DNA from: Arachis hypogaea
Lineage: Eukaryota; Streptophyta; Magnoliopsida; Fabales; Fabaceae
Length of the DNA stretch: 64,000 nucleotides
Direction of reading: 5' to 3'
Assembly: GCF_003086295.3 (NCBI RefSeq)
Contig: NC_092052.1
Coordinates: 26,821,427 to 26,885,426, forward strand
The translations under genes and the position numbers were made by a program. Within the stretch, counting starts at the first letter, position 1; each line of letters begins with the position of its first letter. This document shows, one piece after another, positions 12,638 to 25,613 of the stretch. The notes beneath the pieces are model-generated. The model was given only the letters and a program-made list of their open reading frames with translations. It was not told where the DNA came from and made no database searches.

Positions 12638-15594
12638 CTACACAAGTTTCTGACAACTTTTGTCAAATTTAGTGCATTTGCTATAGCTTCGCAGAACACC
12701 ACCAACGCTCTTCAATTCTTGAAATGCTTGTATGGTCTCCGGATCAAAGCCACCTGCAAACTGAAATGCCATGGCAGCTAATCATGAGTTAGGTAAGAAA
12801 AAAAATAATGTTAAGTTTTCAACACATTTAGGATATTAAAAAATCCAAATTATTTGGAGATGAGAAGAGCAATATAAATGTATTTGTTATGTGATAAAAA
12901 TTTGTTTAAATTTTGTTATCTTATTTTCATTTCTTATTTCCATTCTTGGAAACAAAATGAAAAAAAGAACTTTAATGAATGAGTCAACAAGTGAAATAAC
13001 AATTGGAGGTCTTCTATGAAAGTTTTCAGTTTTCAGTTTTCACTCAAATTTCAACCCTTAGCCAAACATGGCCATTAGGAACTACCTGGTGTACCCGGAA
13101 TGCAAATTTTACTCCTTGTAGTAAGAGGTTATCTTCTTGCAATGCTTCACGAGACTCCAATTCCTTAGTCACTCTTTTCATGAATTCTTTTGCCAACCTC
13201 AATGAACTTAGCTTCATCTATAGTGAATAATGAGACAAACATAAACCAAATCAATTTTTAGTTTTTCACCCTTAAATGGTGTAATAATTACTAATTAGAT
13301 ACGCCTCCTAAAAAATATTCTTTTCAAAAGGTTGAAATGATAATATGTGTGGATTAAATTTCTGTTGTTTGATCTATGTGAAATTGACCATCAAACAGAA
13401 AATAACTGCATTACAATGCATGATTTTATTAGATCAGGTTAGTTCTATCTTAAAGGCCAGAGGTTATAGAATAGATTAATTACATTTTTCTTTTTGTTAC
13501 AAATAAACCAATAAATCAGACTTATTTCCTTGAGTGTTCTCTTTGCTTAGAACCAAATAGACATCACCATCTTGTATAGATTTGCAATTTTGCATAGATG
13601 TCAATGTCTTCCCTTTTCTAATTTTTATTTAAAAAAGTGACTTCTTTTTTATGTGCTATGATAGTTTTCTTTTATTGATTTTTGTTACAAGAATTTTTTT
13701 TAAGATTTAACTAAAATATACCTTAAAGACAATGATAATTATAAGATTATTGTTAATATAAGTTTATAATTTTTTTAATAAATACAAAATAAATATATTA
13801 AAATTTTAAATTTATTATATTTTTAATAAAAAAATTTTATTTCATAATTTTAATACATATTTTTATTGTACAAATAAGATATATTCTTTTATTCTTCGTT
13901 ACTTGGATTACATTTTGTTCTAAAAACAAGACAAAACAAAATATTAAGAACAAAATACAAAAAAAAAAACATATAAAATTTAATATTTTTGTATTTTATT
14001 TAGTGACAAATTAAAAAGTTCATTTTATTTTATTTTTTCATTTAAAAAATTTAGAATAAAAAATATAATAATAAAAATATATTTATAATTAACAAAAAAA
14101 TAAAAATAAATAAATAATAAATTATGTCTCTTATTAATATTTTTTATTCTCTTTATTATAATAAATACAAAATTAAATTCAATATCTTTAGATACAATGG
14201 ATTTGTTGTCTATATCTATATCTGACAAATGCAGTTAGAACTCGGCACTTTTCTCATATTCTTTTGCAGCGAAGCAAAACCTTATTATTAGCTTATGTTA
14301 TCATTTGTTAAACCATGAAAAATTATTTAATTATGTCCTAATATGCTAATTAATTACCTGACCAACGAGGCCTGTGTCCATCATCCAGTCCCACGGGATA
14401 TGAAAATTCCTGTACTTGTTGGTAGTAATCTCCCTTGTTCTTTCTTTAGCACTAACACTAGTCTCCAACCTGCGATTTCAAGGCGGATCTTATAACAATT
14501 AATTCAAACATATCACACAAAACCTTACTCAGATAATCACAATTAAAATGTGTACATGCTCGCCTGTCTTGCAACGCATGAATCCTCTTCAAAGCTTGAG
14601 GCAGAGCCTCTTTGGGATTGTCCTCATAAGATGAAACTTCCAATTCAAGACTCTTCAGATCTCGGTAGTTACAAGCCGCTTCGCGAAGCGCATCAACTTT
14701 TTGTTCCGGCCATTGTGGAAAATGCTTCAGCACTGATCTTTCATCCACCAATGAAGACAGTTCTCCGTCCAGCCACCTGATGAATGCCTCCACCTCTGAA
14801 ATATCCGAAAACGACGTTGATTCCACCTCTTTGATTAACAAATTCACGAACTCGCCTTGTCTTTGAACTTCACATTTTATCTGAAAAGAAACTTCAGTCT
14901 CAGGGTGCGTGTTAGAGATATAAACATTCATTGAGTTAGGAACTCAACTTACAGCGGATAGGTAAGACGAGCGGTTTTCGATTTCTTCAATCATGTTTCT
15001 GGTGAATGCTAATGCAGGGATTCCTCCATTAAGGTTTATTCTGTTTTCCGTGTTGGCTTCCTTCCTCGTAAGGGAACGATAGAGCTCGATAACTTCTGGA
15101 ACACGTCGCACCGCCTTCAATCCCATTGATGATTTTAGCAGAGCCGGAGGAGGCGGAGGCGGCGCTCCGGGCTGCAACTTGTTATGCGAAGGAAGAAGGA
15201 ATGAAGGCGGACTTGGCGGCGGATTTGGTACCTTTGTTACAGAACCCTCCTTTATTGAATCTTTGAATTCTTGATTTGTAAGCACATTCTGGTTTTCAGG
15301 ACACTTTTCTGCCATAACGGCTGCTTTGTGTAGCTGTGAATCTGAATTGCTGTCGTCTATTGACTTATGGATCTTCTTCCACAGCATGGATTTTCTCTCC
15401 ACGTTGTGTGCTTTCAGCGAAACTATCAGCGACTTCAAGCGCGCCACTTCTTGCTTGAGCTCCAGGTTTTCCTTCTCGAGTAACTCATTCTTTGACATTT
15501 GAACTTCAGTTATTTTCTTCTTTGGTGAAAAGATCTCAGACTCACTCTCTTCTTTCAACATTTTCTCTCCTTTCCTCATCAGAAACATAGCCAT
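12638..15594 (-). CDS. CHUP1-like (IPGA1-related) coiled-coil, proline-rich protein
   Basis: Complete gene of five exons on the minus strand: 15594-14953, 14880-14564, 14469-14358, 13217-13086 and 12760-12638, giving 441 residues. CHUP1 ties chloroplasts to plasma membrane and actin; relatives act at microtubules. The specific role of this shorter member is unknown. Seen: coiled coil about residues 30-70, Pro-rich stretch about 122-151 (PPPSPP, APPPPPP), the family signature VRRVPEVIELYRSLTRKEA at 162-180, then the conserved C-terminal helical domain (GEFVNLLIKEVES, FIRWLDGELSSLVDERSVLK, HIPWDWMMDTGLVGQ, MKLSSLRLAKEFMKRVTKEL, LLLQGVKFAFRVHQ, FAGGFDPET). It lacks the long CHUP1 N-terminal extension. 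All exon phases fit. Intron 2 (14563-14470) starts with GC instead of GT; only that donor keeps the frame and the family sequence QDRLE. Arabidopsis AT1G07120 is the likely counterpart. Confidence 0.92.
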
Positions 15595-17641
15595 AAAGAT
15601 TGATTATCACTTACCAATTCAATTTGATATCTCTCTGTCAATTCTATGTGTTTGGTCTTGCTTTTGAAGTAAGGTTTTGTCTAAGATACATGTCACAATA
15701 CCCTCAAATAATGGGCATGCTGGGAGTAGTTGTTTTGACAAGGGTAATTTCGACATTTCAAAAAAATAATGCTCTTTGCTATGAAGATTTAATTATGATG
15801 CCTTTATAACAAATTTTTTGTCATGGAGGAGAGATTACTTGGGTTTGCTGGCATCGCTACTGAGTGATAGCTGCCTTTAGAAATGCTATGTTAGGTGCAA
15901 CCTTAAATACTTTGGTCAAATTTACTCTTTCTTTTTACGGTTTTAATTTTGAATTTTTAAAATTAATCCATTTGCTTGCTTTCTAATCTGCTGTATTGTC
16001 ACATATCTTTGAGGGTTAGTGTCACAATAATAGTGCACAAGTCTGTTATATGATGACCTCATATTGAAGCATTATTATTATCTAAAATCTAGCAACACTT
16101 GTATTTAAAACATTTCTCTCCAATTCTCTGTTAGTGGATAGAATACAATCAATCTAAGAAGACACAATAATTGTGTATGTAAATGTTAGGGGACACCTTT
16201 GCAAACGTCTCATGTCCAAGTGTAGTTTTGGGTATGGTGGTGTCATAGGGCCAAAATAGTCTCATGGTGATGGTTGGTTGCCTTTCATCTTTTATGACTT
16301 ATGAGTCAGTGCCCTTTTCTTTAGGCTGAATGGCATTTGGCTATTCTTTGCTTGTGAAGCAAAAATGAGAGGAAAGGACAAAATAAAGGAGGTGGAAAAA
16401 ACAATGTGTACAATATATACAGTTAGAGAGTGGTTCTTTGGAATGGTAAACATTTTCACAAGAAAAAGAAAGGCTTTGATTACTACATCATACCAAATGA
16501 GATCCCTATGATATCTACTATATTTTATTTCATTATTTTTTCAATTTTATTATTTAGTCTTCAAAGGCTCTTGTGAACTCATGTAGCTCCTTTTCTTTCT
16601 TCCTACTCCTTCCTCATACTTCAATTCAATCACCGCCCTTCTTACTCACCCCAAAGTGTCAGTGATGTGGATTGTGTTTGTCTATGACTTTTGAGGCTAA
16701 GTTCCCATCTTTAGATGAAGAACGTGAAAAGTATAAAAAATCTACATCTTCGTCAAGATTAATCATTAAAATTAATTATATATATATTATTTTATTTATT
16801 TTTAATATATATTTTGTATCATAATATATTTTATATTATTGATTGATTTTGATATACATCTAATATGGTCAAATATATATATATATGTTTGTTTGTTTGG
16901 ACGTTATTAAATTAATAAAATAATTTTTTTTTAATAATTTTTTTTATCTTTTAGTGTATTTGGTAAATTTCTAATAATAAAAATAAAAATACTAGAAAAA
17001 TAAAAAATATCTTTTTTAAAAAATTATAGTTTACATCTTTTTTTTTAATTTTTTTTTAAAAAAATATACTTTTTACATTATAAATAAATAAAAAAGTACT
17101 TTTATCTTATTTTACCCAAATATAATTGATAAATAAAAAAATCTTTTTACGATATCCAAACTTAAAATTATTTTTATTTTTATAAAAGATCTTTAAAAAA
17201 AATTATTAAAATTTTTTTTTTTTAAAACTACGTTCAAACAAGCTCTAGCTCTAAATTCTCAAGTGATAGTTCTAAACTTTGAACAATTACAAAGTTGTTA
17301 TTCATAAGTATATATTCTGAATTTCTAATAACTCAACATAACTAAGTCCTGACCTGTTAAGAGGTTTGGGTTCTCCTAATATTTTTATTTTTGATATTTC
17401 AGTATTTCTAATATTAACATTTAAATTTTGTAAAAGAACTAAGACATTATCATCTTAACTAATTTCATCAAAATAATAAACTCTAATTGTTAAAAAATAA
17501 ATAAATGGAAAATTCATATTCGTTCACGTATTAGGTGCCAATAGTATCATTTCTCCAATTTGAGTTTCTCAATTATGTCTGCACTAACACCAACTCTTGA
17601 CTTATTTACACATACATCACTACTAGTCGATTGGGAAAATG

Positions 17642-17743
17642 AAAAAAAAAAAAAAAAAAAAAACATGAGCCGATAATTAAGTTATTAAGTTATGTACTTA
17701 CTCTAATTGTTTATGTAGTAGTTTTTTTTTTTTTTTTTTTTTT
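17642..17743. repeat. A23 run and T22 run separated by 57 bases
   Basis: An A run at 17642-17664 and a T run at 17722-17743 face each other and could pair into a long stem. They may be tails of two oppositely oriented retroposons, but no retroposon body was recognised. Confidence 0.85.
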
Positions 17744-18652
17744 CTGTTTTTGTTTTTCTTTCCAATGCGGGTTGCTGGGAGATTATTAGCAAACGCCAAA
17801 CAACGATCCTATTTTTTTATGTATTAGTTCTAAAGGAGTGTAATCTCTAAATATGACCGAATATATATGTTATACAGAATTGTGCGACAACAGAATATGA
17901 TATTGCTGTTTTGATTTTTTTTTTTAATTTAAAAAATGATAAAACGGCATTCCTGCTTTATATTTTTTGAAAATTAAAAATGATAAACGATAAAATGACA
18001 TTAATATTTTGTATTTTTAAAAATTAAAAAATATAATAAATAACAATTCAACACTATTAAATTGTGTTTATGTTATATTTTTCTACATGTGTGTAAAATA
18101 AAAAAATCATTAAATATTTTTTAAAATACAAAAATTATTCCGATATTTAAAAAATTTAGCCACAAATAACCATATTAATTATACACTAAAATTATTTATC
18201 TGTGTGAAATATATATTAAAATAAAAAATAATTAAATTATATATAATATTTAATTTTAATAATTGATTTTATTATCAAGTATACCGTTCATTTTTTAAGT
18301 AATGGAGACTCAGCATGTATTATGCAGAGTTATAGAATAGTAGTGTATTTGGGGGATGATTTTTTTTAATTATAAATTATAAATTGGAGGCTCAGATTTA
18401 GCGGATATAAAATTTGATAAAAAATTGAAGGTCCGATATGTGGCGTGGTATATTCAAATTCAGGGAGTGCACCAATTAGAGTCTTCAATTTATGTAGGTT
18501 TTTTTTTTTTTTTTTATGTTAAATGTGAAGCAAATTAGTTTTATAAAAAATAAAATTATAAAATTCAAAAAGTCTAAATTAGTGGGTCAAATTTGTAAAT
18601 TAAAAAGAATTTTAATTACGAGAATGCAAAACTGAGAGTTAGATTTCTATAA

Positions 18653-18653
18653 A

Positions 18654-18692
<39 letters not shown>
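18653..18692. repeat. compound (AC)n(TA)n microsatellite
   Basis: An AC run of about 14 bases passes directly into a TA run of about 26 bases. Confidence 0.95.
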
Positions 18693-18693
<1 letters not shown>

Positions 18694-20503
18694 CCTATCA
18701 TAGAAAAATTTTCTATCAGAATATTTAAGATTAGAATCATATTTTTTAAGGTAATACTCTAATAGCGCATTTACCAGTTAAAAGATAAAAAATATGAGTA
18801 GTTGGATAATATTTTTTTACTAAAGCTATTACTAAAGTTGACTGACTTTGGATCACTTCAATATGAGATACGTGATAAAATTCAGTGATCCGCAAGACAA
18901 ATTTGACAATTGGTTTGTAACTAAATTAATTTTAACTTAATTATCATTATAACTAATTTTGTTATAAAAAATTTTCATGCAAATCATATAGATCTTATTT
19001 CTAATAACACATACTAATAATATATATACTTAATAAATAGGTTTACCGTACACACATACATACAAGTATAATTAATAAATTAAACTAATAATTCTAACTT
19101 ATATTCTCATACAATTTAAAATAATTAATTAAATTATCCATAAATCCTAGTTAAATTAAACTATATTAATTTAATTATTAACATTACTTAATTAAATTGT
19201 TATGGCACTGACCCTAAACAAAAACCAATAAATATTCCAATATGAAGTATCATCAGTCAAATTAACCAACAAACTAAATTCTAATTCCCTTCATACTCTA
19301 ATATATACAATTAATAAACCCATAAAATAAATCTAATTAAATTCATTAAGTCATAACGAATATAGCTCTAAATTTTATTCACCCACATATTATTATTATT
19401 AACATAAATTAACTATATATATGACTAATATTTATCTTCACACAATATATTTTAATATTACCATTTAATTACTATAAATAATATTGAATCTACAATATTA
19501 TTATTTTAATATTTACTCTGAAAAAAAAAATACTTACATAATTAAGTTGACTAAGATAGTTAATAATATAACGTTTAAGACGATCAATTTCTTTAATTTT
19601 TATTTATAAACATTGTGATTTTGGTTAAATACAAAGTTTGATTTCATGTTCTACGAAAAATTGAAAGTTGTTGAGAGGGTATTATGCTGAGTGAAGATAA
19701 TGAGAATGAGAAGGATCAACGAGGGAGAGAAGAAAGAGAGGAGCCTCCCATCGCACACGAACTAGCTGCATGCGTGACACCTGTACAATGCCACAAATCT
19801 AAGGCTTAAATTTGTGGAACACTTCCTTACCGTTTGTTTTTTTTTATTCAATTCTGTTCGTCAGATTAATCATGGAGAACAAATCTGAAACTCAAACTTG
19901 AGAAGTTATCATGTTCGTCCCATTTTCATCAACTCAAATCTGATTATCGCACGTGTGTTTTTGTTATATATAAATTTGAGGGTCTGATTTATTCGCAATG
20001 TTAATTCGCTTATTTGTAGTAAAAAAAATTGAAGGTCTGATTTTTTTTTTTATATTACTTCTATTTTCACGAATAACACACAAAACTCTAATAATGGTGG
20101 AAAATATCGCTGTTAGTGTAATATAAAAATTAAAAAGCACTCAAGTATATATACACCTAATATTTTGATTAGGAATTTGGAAGGGGATATTTCACCTTCA
20201 AGTTTCAACTTTTGTTATAGGTAGAATTTATAGGCCTGGACTATAGATTTGGCTTCACATGTTACTCTTGGCATAGCTGTTGACATCTTATTGGGAAAAT
20301 AGATAGAAAGCACAAATCAGCTGCATGCCATCAAGTTATAAATAGCCCTACCCTATATATATGGAGTATCTAGCTGAAGCTTCTCTTGTAGGCAAAATAG
20401 ATTCATTTCATCAGCTCCTGGATTTGTAATGTCATCTATTATCATTATGAATATGAATATGCTCAACAAAATAAAGTCTTCTAAAATGAGAATAGGTGTA
20501 AAG

Positions 20504-20530
20504 TTATTTATTTATTTATTTATTTATTTA
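20504..20530. repeat. (TTTA)n microsatellite
   Basis: Tandem TTTA units directly before the inverted-repeat element at 20534. Confidence 0.9.
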
Positions 20531-20533
20531 TCT

Positions 20534-20869
20534 AAAAAAAACAAAAATACACTTGAAAGTTCACACGCTGGACACGATTACACTTCAATCATTTAATGAG
20601 TCACACATGCATACCATTTATACACTCCGGCGAACACAATAATTTTTGTGTTTATGTTTTTTAGGAAGAAGAGAGAAAAATACACCTGAAAGTTCACACG
20701 CTGGACACAATTACACTTCAATCATTTAACGATGCCGCACGCCGATCGCCAGAAGGATAAATGTGTCCGTCGGAGTGTATAAATAGTGTGCACGCGTGAC
20801 TCATTAAATGATTGAAGTGTAATCGTGTCCAGCGTGTGAACTTTCAGGTGTACTTTTGTCCCTTTTTCC
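20534..20869. mobile_element. MITE-like inverted-repeat element with a third internal arm
   Basis: The left arm (about 20545-20635: CACTTGAAAGTTCACACGCT, GGACACGATTACACTTCAAT and following bases) is nearly the reverse complement of the right arm (about 20765-20860). A second direct copy of the left arm sits at about 20683-20735. TTTATCT flanks the element on both sides (20527-20533 and 20870-20876), a candidate 7-base target duplication. No transposase ORF. This fits a non-autonomous DNA transposon, possibly Mutator-like; superfamily not settled. Confidence 0.6.
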
Positions 20870-21054
20870 TTTATCTTTTAAAAAATTATTTGAATTACTT
20901 TTGTTGAATTCACAAATGAATCGATTGATCAAAGATTATGGCATATTATTTACTTACTTTATCACTATCTTTTGATATTTTTTTGGACTAATTCAATTTT
21001 TGTAAATATTAAATTAATTTATATCTCTTAGAATTAGAATTATTTTATATTTCT

Positions 21055-22461
21055 AGGAGTGCCATTGTTTCGAAGATGATAGAGACTCTTCTGGTTTTAG
21101 TTCCCAAGGTAGATTAACTGGTATCGATGAAAGAATTTAGACCAATAAATCTATATAATGTAATCTATAAGATCATTACTAATTAAAGTCCTACAGACTT
21201 CACCCTCATCTCACGAATATTGTTGGCCCTCTCTAAGGGGGTTTATTTCAAAAAGGGGAGCTCCAGACAACATGATTATAGCGTAAGAGGTTCTTCATTT
21301 CATGAAAAAACTAAGTCGAAGAAAGAAATTCTGACGTTTAAGATCGATTTGGAGAAAACTTATGACAGAGTTGATTGAAGGTTTCTAATCTATGAAATTC
21401 AGTTTTCCTATTCCTACAGTCAACCTAATTATGAGCTATCTCACTTCATCCTCGTTGTCTATTCTTTGGAATGGTGATAGATTGGATAGTTTTACTCTTA
21501 GTCGGAGTCTTCGGTAAAAAAAAATCTTATGTCTTATCTTTTTGTGTTGTGTATGGAGAGACTATCCTGCTTGATTAACCATCAAGTTAATAGGGGACGG
21601 AAGAAGCCGGTTGCTATTTCTAGAGGGGTCCAAGGATTTTCTATCTAACGTTCGCCAATGATTTGCTTCTCTTTTGTAAAGCTGAGAAATGACAAGTTCA
21701 TAATGTGATGGTAGCATTGGAGAGTTTCTGTAAAGCTTCCAGAATGAAGATTAATGTGGAGAAGTCTAAAATGTTGTGCTTCTGCAAATGTTTTCGCGAC
21801 AAAGACAGAAATCTTTATTGGGGTGTCCTCTATTAGATTTGTCTAGAATCAGGACAAATACATTGGGATTACTCTTAATCATTCTAGGGTAATTGGAGCA
21901 TCTTTTAATGAGATTCTGGATAAGATCCGGGAAATGCTAGCTAGTTGAAAAGGGCGATTACTTAACAAGGCAAAAAGGCTCTGTATGATCAATTCGGTAG
22001 TAGCTGCTATCTCTACTTACCGCATGCAAGTCTTTCTCTTTTTCAAAGGGATAACAAATTCTATAGCATCTATGATAAGAATTTTTTTCTAAAAAGGTCA
22101 AACTAATGGTAGGGGGCTAAATCTTGTCAGTTGGACGGTGTTGGTCACCCTTAAGAAGTTTGGTAGTTTGAGAATTAGAGACATGTTTTATGCTAATGTG
22201 ACTCTTCTTGAAAAGCTAGTTTGGCAATTCTTTCATCATCCTCACAAACTTTGGGTCCAACTGTTGGTTGATAAATACCGATTTTCTTTGGGTGACTATT
22301 TCAACGATTTTAGGGATAACGGATCTTATATTTGGAGGAGTCTATGTAAAATTTGGGATATTTTGAACGATGATTTTGATTGGTGCATTGGAGATTTGGA
22401 TCAGAATTTTTGATTCTCTAAATGGTGAAAAAAGGGGTCGCTTTGTAATGAAATGGATTAC
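21055..22461 (+). pseudogene. 5'-truncated L1-type LINE, reverse transcriptase part, interrupted by element A
   Basis: Degenerate LINE ORF2 on the plus strand. Conceptual translation shows MIETLLVLVPKVD, MKEFRPINLYNVIYKIIT, FKIDLEKTYDRVD and, at 22138-22413, an open stretch with LKKFGSLRIRDMFYANVTLL and LLEKLVWQFF. These match equivalent parts of the minus-strand LINE at 5338-10929, so both belong to one lineage. It starts within the reverse transcriptase (typical 5' truncation) and is cut at 22461 by the LTR of element A; its 3' part would lie beyond the right window edge. Many stops and frame changes. Confidence 0.8.
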
Positions 22462-23905
22462 TGATGCGTGAGCATCTTTTCTATCTTTTTCTAGTGAGTT
22501 TGCATTCAAATTGTTGAGTTTAATCAAGAATTAATTATCTTTTAGCCACTATGAATGCTACTTTGATTCGTGTGCAATTTAGTTTATTTCAGGTAACATT
22601 CAGATGGATTTGACAGGATTTGTGTAGAAGAAAAGGAAGAAAGTGGATGATGCTGTCAATCATGACCTCCTTGCACTCTAACAAGCATAACTGGAGCTAC
22701 AGGGATCAAATTAATGCGGTTCTAGTGGCATTGGAAAGCTAACTTCCAAAGCTTTCCAACAATATATAATAGTATACACTTTTCTTCCAAACCACACGGT
22801 GTTGGTGGCGCCAAACTTGGGATTCTCCAAGTTTGGCGCCAAGATGAAGAAAAAGTGGTATTGCATACGGTTGAAGTGGTGCCAAACTTGGGATTTTTCA
22901 AGTTTGGCGCCAACTTTAATGAACTTGGTGGTCCCCATTCATCCCAGAGGATCAGCTCGAGATGATTTATTTATTTCTGATTAAACTTTATTTTATTTAC
23001 AAATAGGAAAAGATATTATTTAGTTTTAGAAAATATATTTTATATTAATTAGGATTAGATATAAAAGGGAAAAGAATCAGCCCTTCGGGTTTTTCTCCTC
23101 TCTTCTACCTCATTCCGCACTTTACAGTTTTATAGAATCATTGTTTTCTCTTTGAACCATGAGCAACTAAACCTCCACTGTTAAGGTTAGGAGCTTTGTC
23201 TATTGTATGAATTGATACTATTACTTTTCTATTTCAATTCATGTACTGATTTCTATTTCAAAAATTGTTTTCGCTCTTTATTTTATGAATCTAGGTGGAA
23301 CGGAAGTATGACCCTTGTTCTAATTGAATTCTTGTAAAACTTGAAAAAGCTCTTTACTTGAACAACAGTTTGAAAATAATTTCTCCTAAATTTTGAATTA
23401 TCTGGACTTAACGGGATACGTGACATATAATCCTCTTATATTTGGGTAATTAGGGTTTCTATGGCATATAAACTAGAATTGAACTTCATCCTCTAATTGG
23501 AATTAAGTGGCCAAGGAATTGGCGGTTGATGAATGTTAGAGGAGACTAAACAGGTCTAAGGAATTAGGGTTTAGTCACATATAGTTTGCCATGAATAGAA
23601 TCTTGTATGATTAAAATAGTTAGTAAGAAAAGTCAATCCGGAAGATAGATATCTCTGAAGCCTTAACTGTTTTCTCCCATATTATAAACACCAATTTACT
23701 GCTTGCTTTCTAATTTCCTGAATTTACTGTTAATGCTTTTGAACTCTCAAAACACCATTTTCTATTTGTCTAACTAAGCAAATCACTTGACCATTGTTGC
23801 TTAATCCATCAATCCTTGTGGGATCGACCCTCAATCACTTGAGGTATTACTTGGTACGACCTGATGCACTTGCCGGTTAGTTTGTGGGTTATAAATTTCG
23901 CACCA
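22462..23905 (+). repeat. Element A 5' LTR
   Basis: Begins TGATGCGTGAGCATC and ends TTTCGCACCA, 1,444 bases. The borders are set by comparison with the reverse-oriented D LTRs at 29273-30632 and 59389-60789, which share both ends. It holds two GGCGCC-type hairpins at 22804-22912 in place of the CGCG palindromes of the D LTR. Confidence 0.88.
22804..22912 (+). repeat. two GCGCCAAACTT hairpins in the element A LTR
   Basis: Two units of form TGGCGCCAAACTTGG, short loop, CCAAGTTTGGCGCCA: 22804-22841 and 22877-22912 (one arm with GGTGCC). Each can fold into a stem of about 14 pairs. The same motif is arrayed in element A's post-integrase spacer (61425-61865). Confidence 0.85.
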
Positions 23906-23911
23906 AATTTT

Positions 23912-23929
23912 TGGCGTCACTGCCGGGGA
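23912..23929 (+). promoter_or_regulatory. Element A primer binding site (tRNA-Asp type, mutated)
   Basis: TGGCGTCACTGCCGGGGA, six bases after the LTR. It differs at three positions from the 18 bases complementary to plant tRNA-Asp that are intact in element B. Confidence 0.85.
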
Positions 23930-24271
23930 TTGACTGTGATTGACAACTATTAGTTGTTTGATTGCTTAGATTAGGAATTTTAGTTTAATTCTATTTAATT
24001 CTTGCTTTACAATTTTCGAAAATTAGTACTATTATTTTTTCTTAATTTCTGAAATTAAGTTTGGTGTTACTTAGTTAATTTTATTTTGATTTTCCTGTTT
24101 AATTTTCTTATTAAATTTCGAAATTCCTAGCTTGATTTTGGTCATTATTTTAAAAAATTTTAGCCTTAATTAGTAAGTATTTTTATTTTATTTCTTTACA
24201 CAGGTTACCTCACTGGGAATTCTTTACACTCTGATGTAGAGAATCACATTTTTCCTATTTTTTGTCTGTTT

Positions 24272-25613
24272 ATGAGCAGGAACTGGGACAAGGAACCTCT
24301 TATAGATTTTGATCCTGAACCTGAAAGGACTTTGAGGCGGCATTTGCAACAAGCTAGACTTTACAAGGCTAGTGAAAATTTGAGTGAAACTTCTGAAAAG
24401 GAAGCTGCAGAGTCCACCATGGATCAGAATCGTGCTGTGAATGCCAAAATGACAAATCTGAATGAGAATGAACAACCTAGAAGAGTGTTGGGCTCATACA
24501 CTGCTCCCAATACAGATCTTTTGCAAAAGTATTGTGGTGCCTCCTATAGCTGCAAACAACTCTGAACTGAAGCCACAACTGGTCACTCTTGTGCAACAAA
24601 ATTTTCAGTATTATGGACTCCCTCAGGAAGACCCAAATAAGTTTGTTTCTAATTTCCTACAGATTTGTGATACTGTGAAGACTAATGGAGTGAATCCTGA
24701 GGTTTATAAACTCATGCTCTTCCCATTTGCTGTGAGGGATAGAGCAAAGTTGTGGTTAGATTCTCAACCTAAGGAGAGTCTGGATACTTGGGATAAGGTG
24801 GTCACTGGATTTTTGACTAAATTTTTCCCACCACAAAAGCTGACTAAGCTAAGGGTGGAAGTTCAGACCTTCATACAGAAAGATGGTGAGACCCTTTATG
24901 AAGCTTGGGAGAGATTCAAGCTACTGACTAGGCAATGGCCTCCGGACATATTTTCTAAATGGACTTAGCTATATATCTTTTATGAGGGCTTATGTGAAAT
25001 GTCCAAGATATGTTTAGATAATTCTGTAGGTGGTTCATTGCACATGAAGAAGACACCAGAGGAGACTACTGAGCTTATTGAGTTGGTTACTAACAACCAA
25101 TATTTATACTCATCTAACAGGAATCCTATGAACTCTGGGACTCCTCAGAAGAAAGGCGTTTTGGAAGTAGAAGCCTTTGATGCTCTTTTTGCTCAGAACA
25201 AAATTTTATCTCAGCAGATGAATCTAATTACTCAACAATTGAGAGGGATGCAGGTTTCAGCTGTCAACACTTAAAATGTACCTCAAGAGACCCCTTATGA
25301 CATGACTGGTAGCTCTATGAAAGGTGAGAATTATGATTATACTCAATCTTCTACTGAACAGGTCAATTACATGGGGAATGCTCCTAGAAATCCCAATAAT
25401 GATCCATACTCAAAGACCTATAATCAAGGGTGGAGAAATCACCCAAATTTTTGGTGGAGAGAGCAACATCAGAGATCACAGAATTTTAACAATAATTCTC
25501 AGGGCGATTTTTAGCAGAACAATCAAAATAATCGCCAGTTTTAGTCTCATCAACAACAACCACCTCAGCAGGCAAATTCTTAGTCCCAGAAGAACACTGA
25601 TTGGGAAGCACTA
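24272..25613 (+). pseudogene. Element A gag (capsid/nucleocapsid), broken
   Basis: Structural gag protein that packages element RNA. The first part (24272, WDKEPLIDFDPEPERTLRRH) changes frame near 24530 to the frame holding the retrotransposon gag domain (FQYYGLPQEDPNKFVSNFLQ, LMLFPFAVRDRAKLWLDS, KFFPPQKLTKLR, GETLYEAWERFKLLTRQWP). Stops follow at about 24967, 25273 and 25513. The C-terminal part is Asn/Gln-rich with WRNHPNFWW, also seen as WRNYPNFGW in element D. No complete CCHC knuckle was found. A TTAAGTTTGGTGTT motif sits in the leader at 24055-24068. Confidence 0.85.

Larger units (their letters stand above)
15595..20503. other. AT-rich spacer including CHUP1-like promoter
   Basis: Upstream region of the CHUP1-like gene grading into about 4.9 kb of AT-rich spacer with poly-A, poly-T, CA/TA and TTTA tracts. 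The 69-codon plus frame at 15600-15809 has no family features. No clear promoter element could be placed. Confidence 0.6.

Noticed and set aside
14025..14228. 67-codon minus-strand frame in an intron of the CHUP1-like gene
   Set aside because: AT-rich, Ile/Phe/Lys-only composition inside intron 3.
15600..15809. 69-codon plus-strand frame just upstream of the CHUP1-like gene
   Set aside because: No recognisable features; lies in the promoter region of the minus-strand gene.
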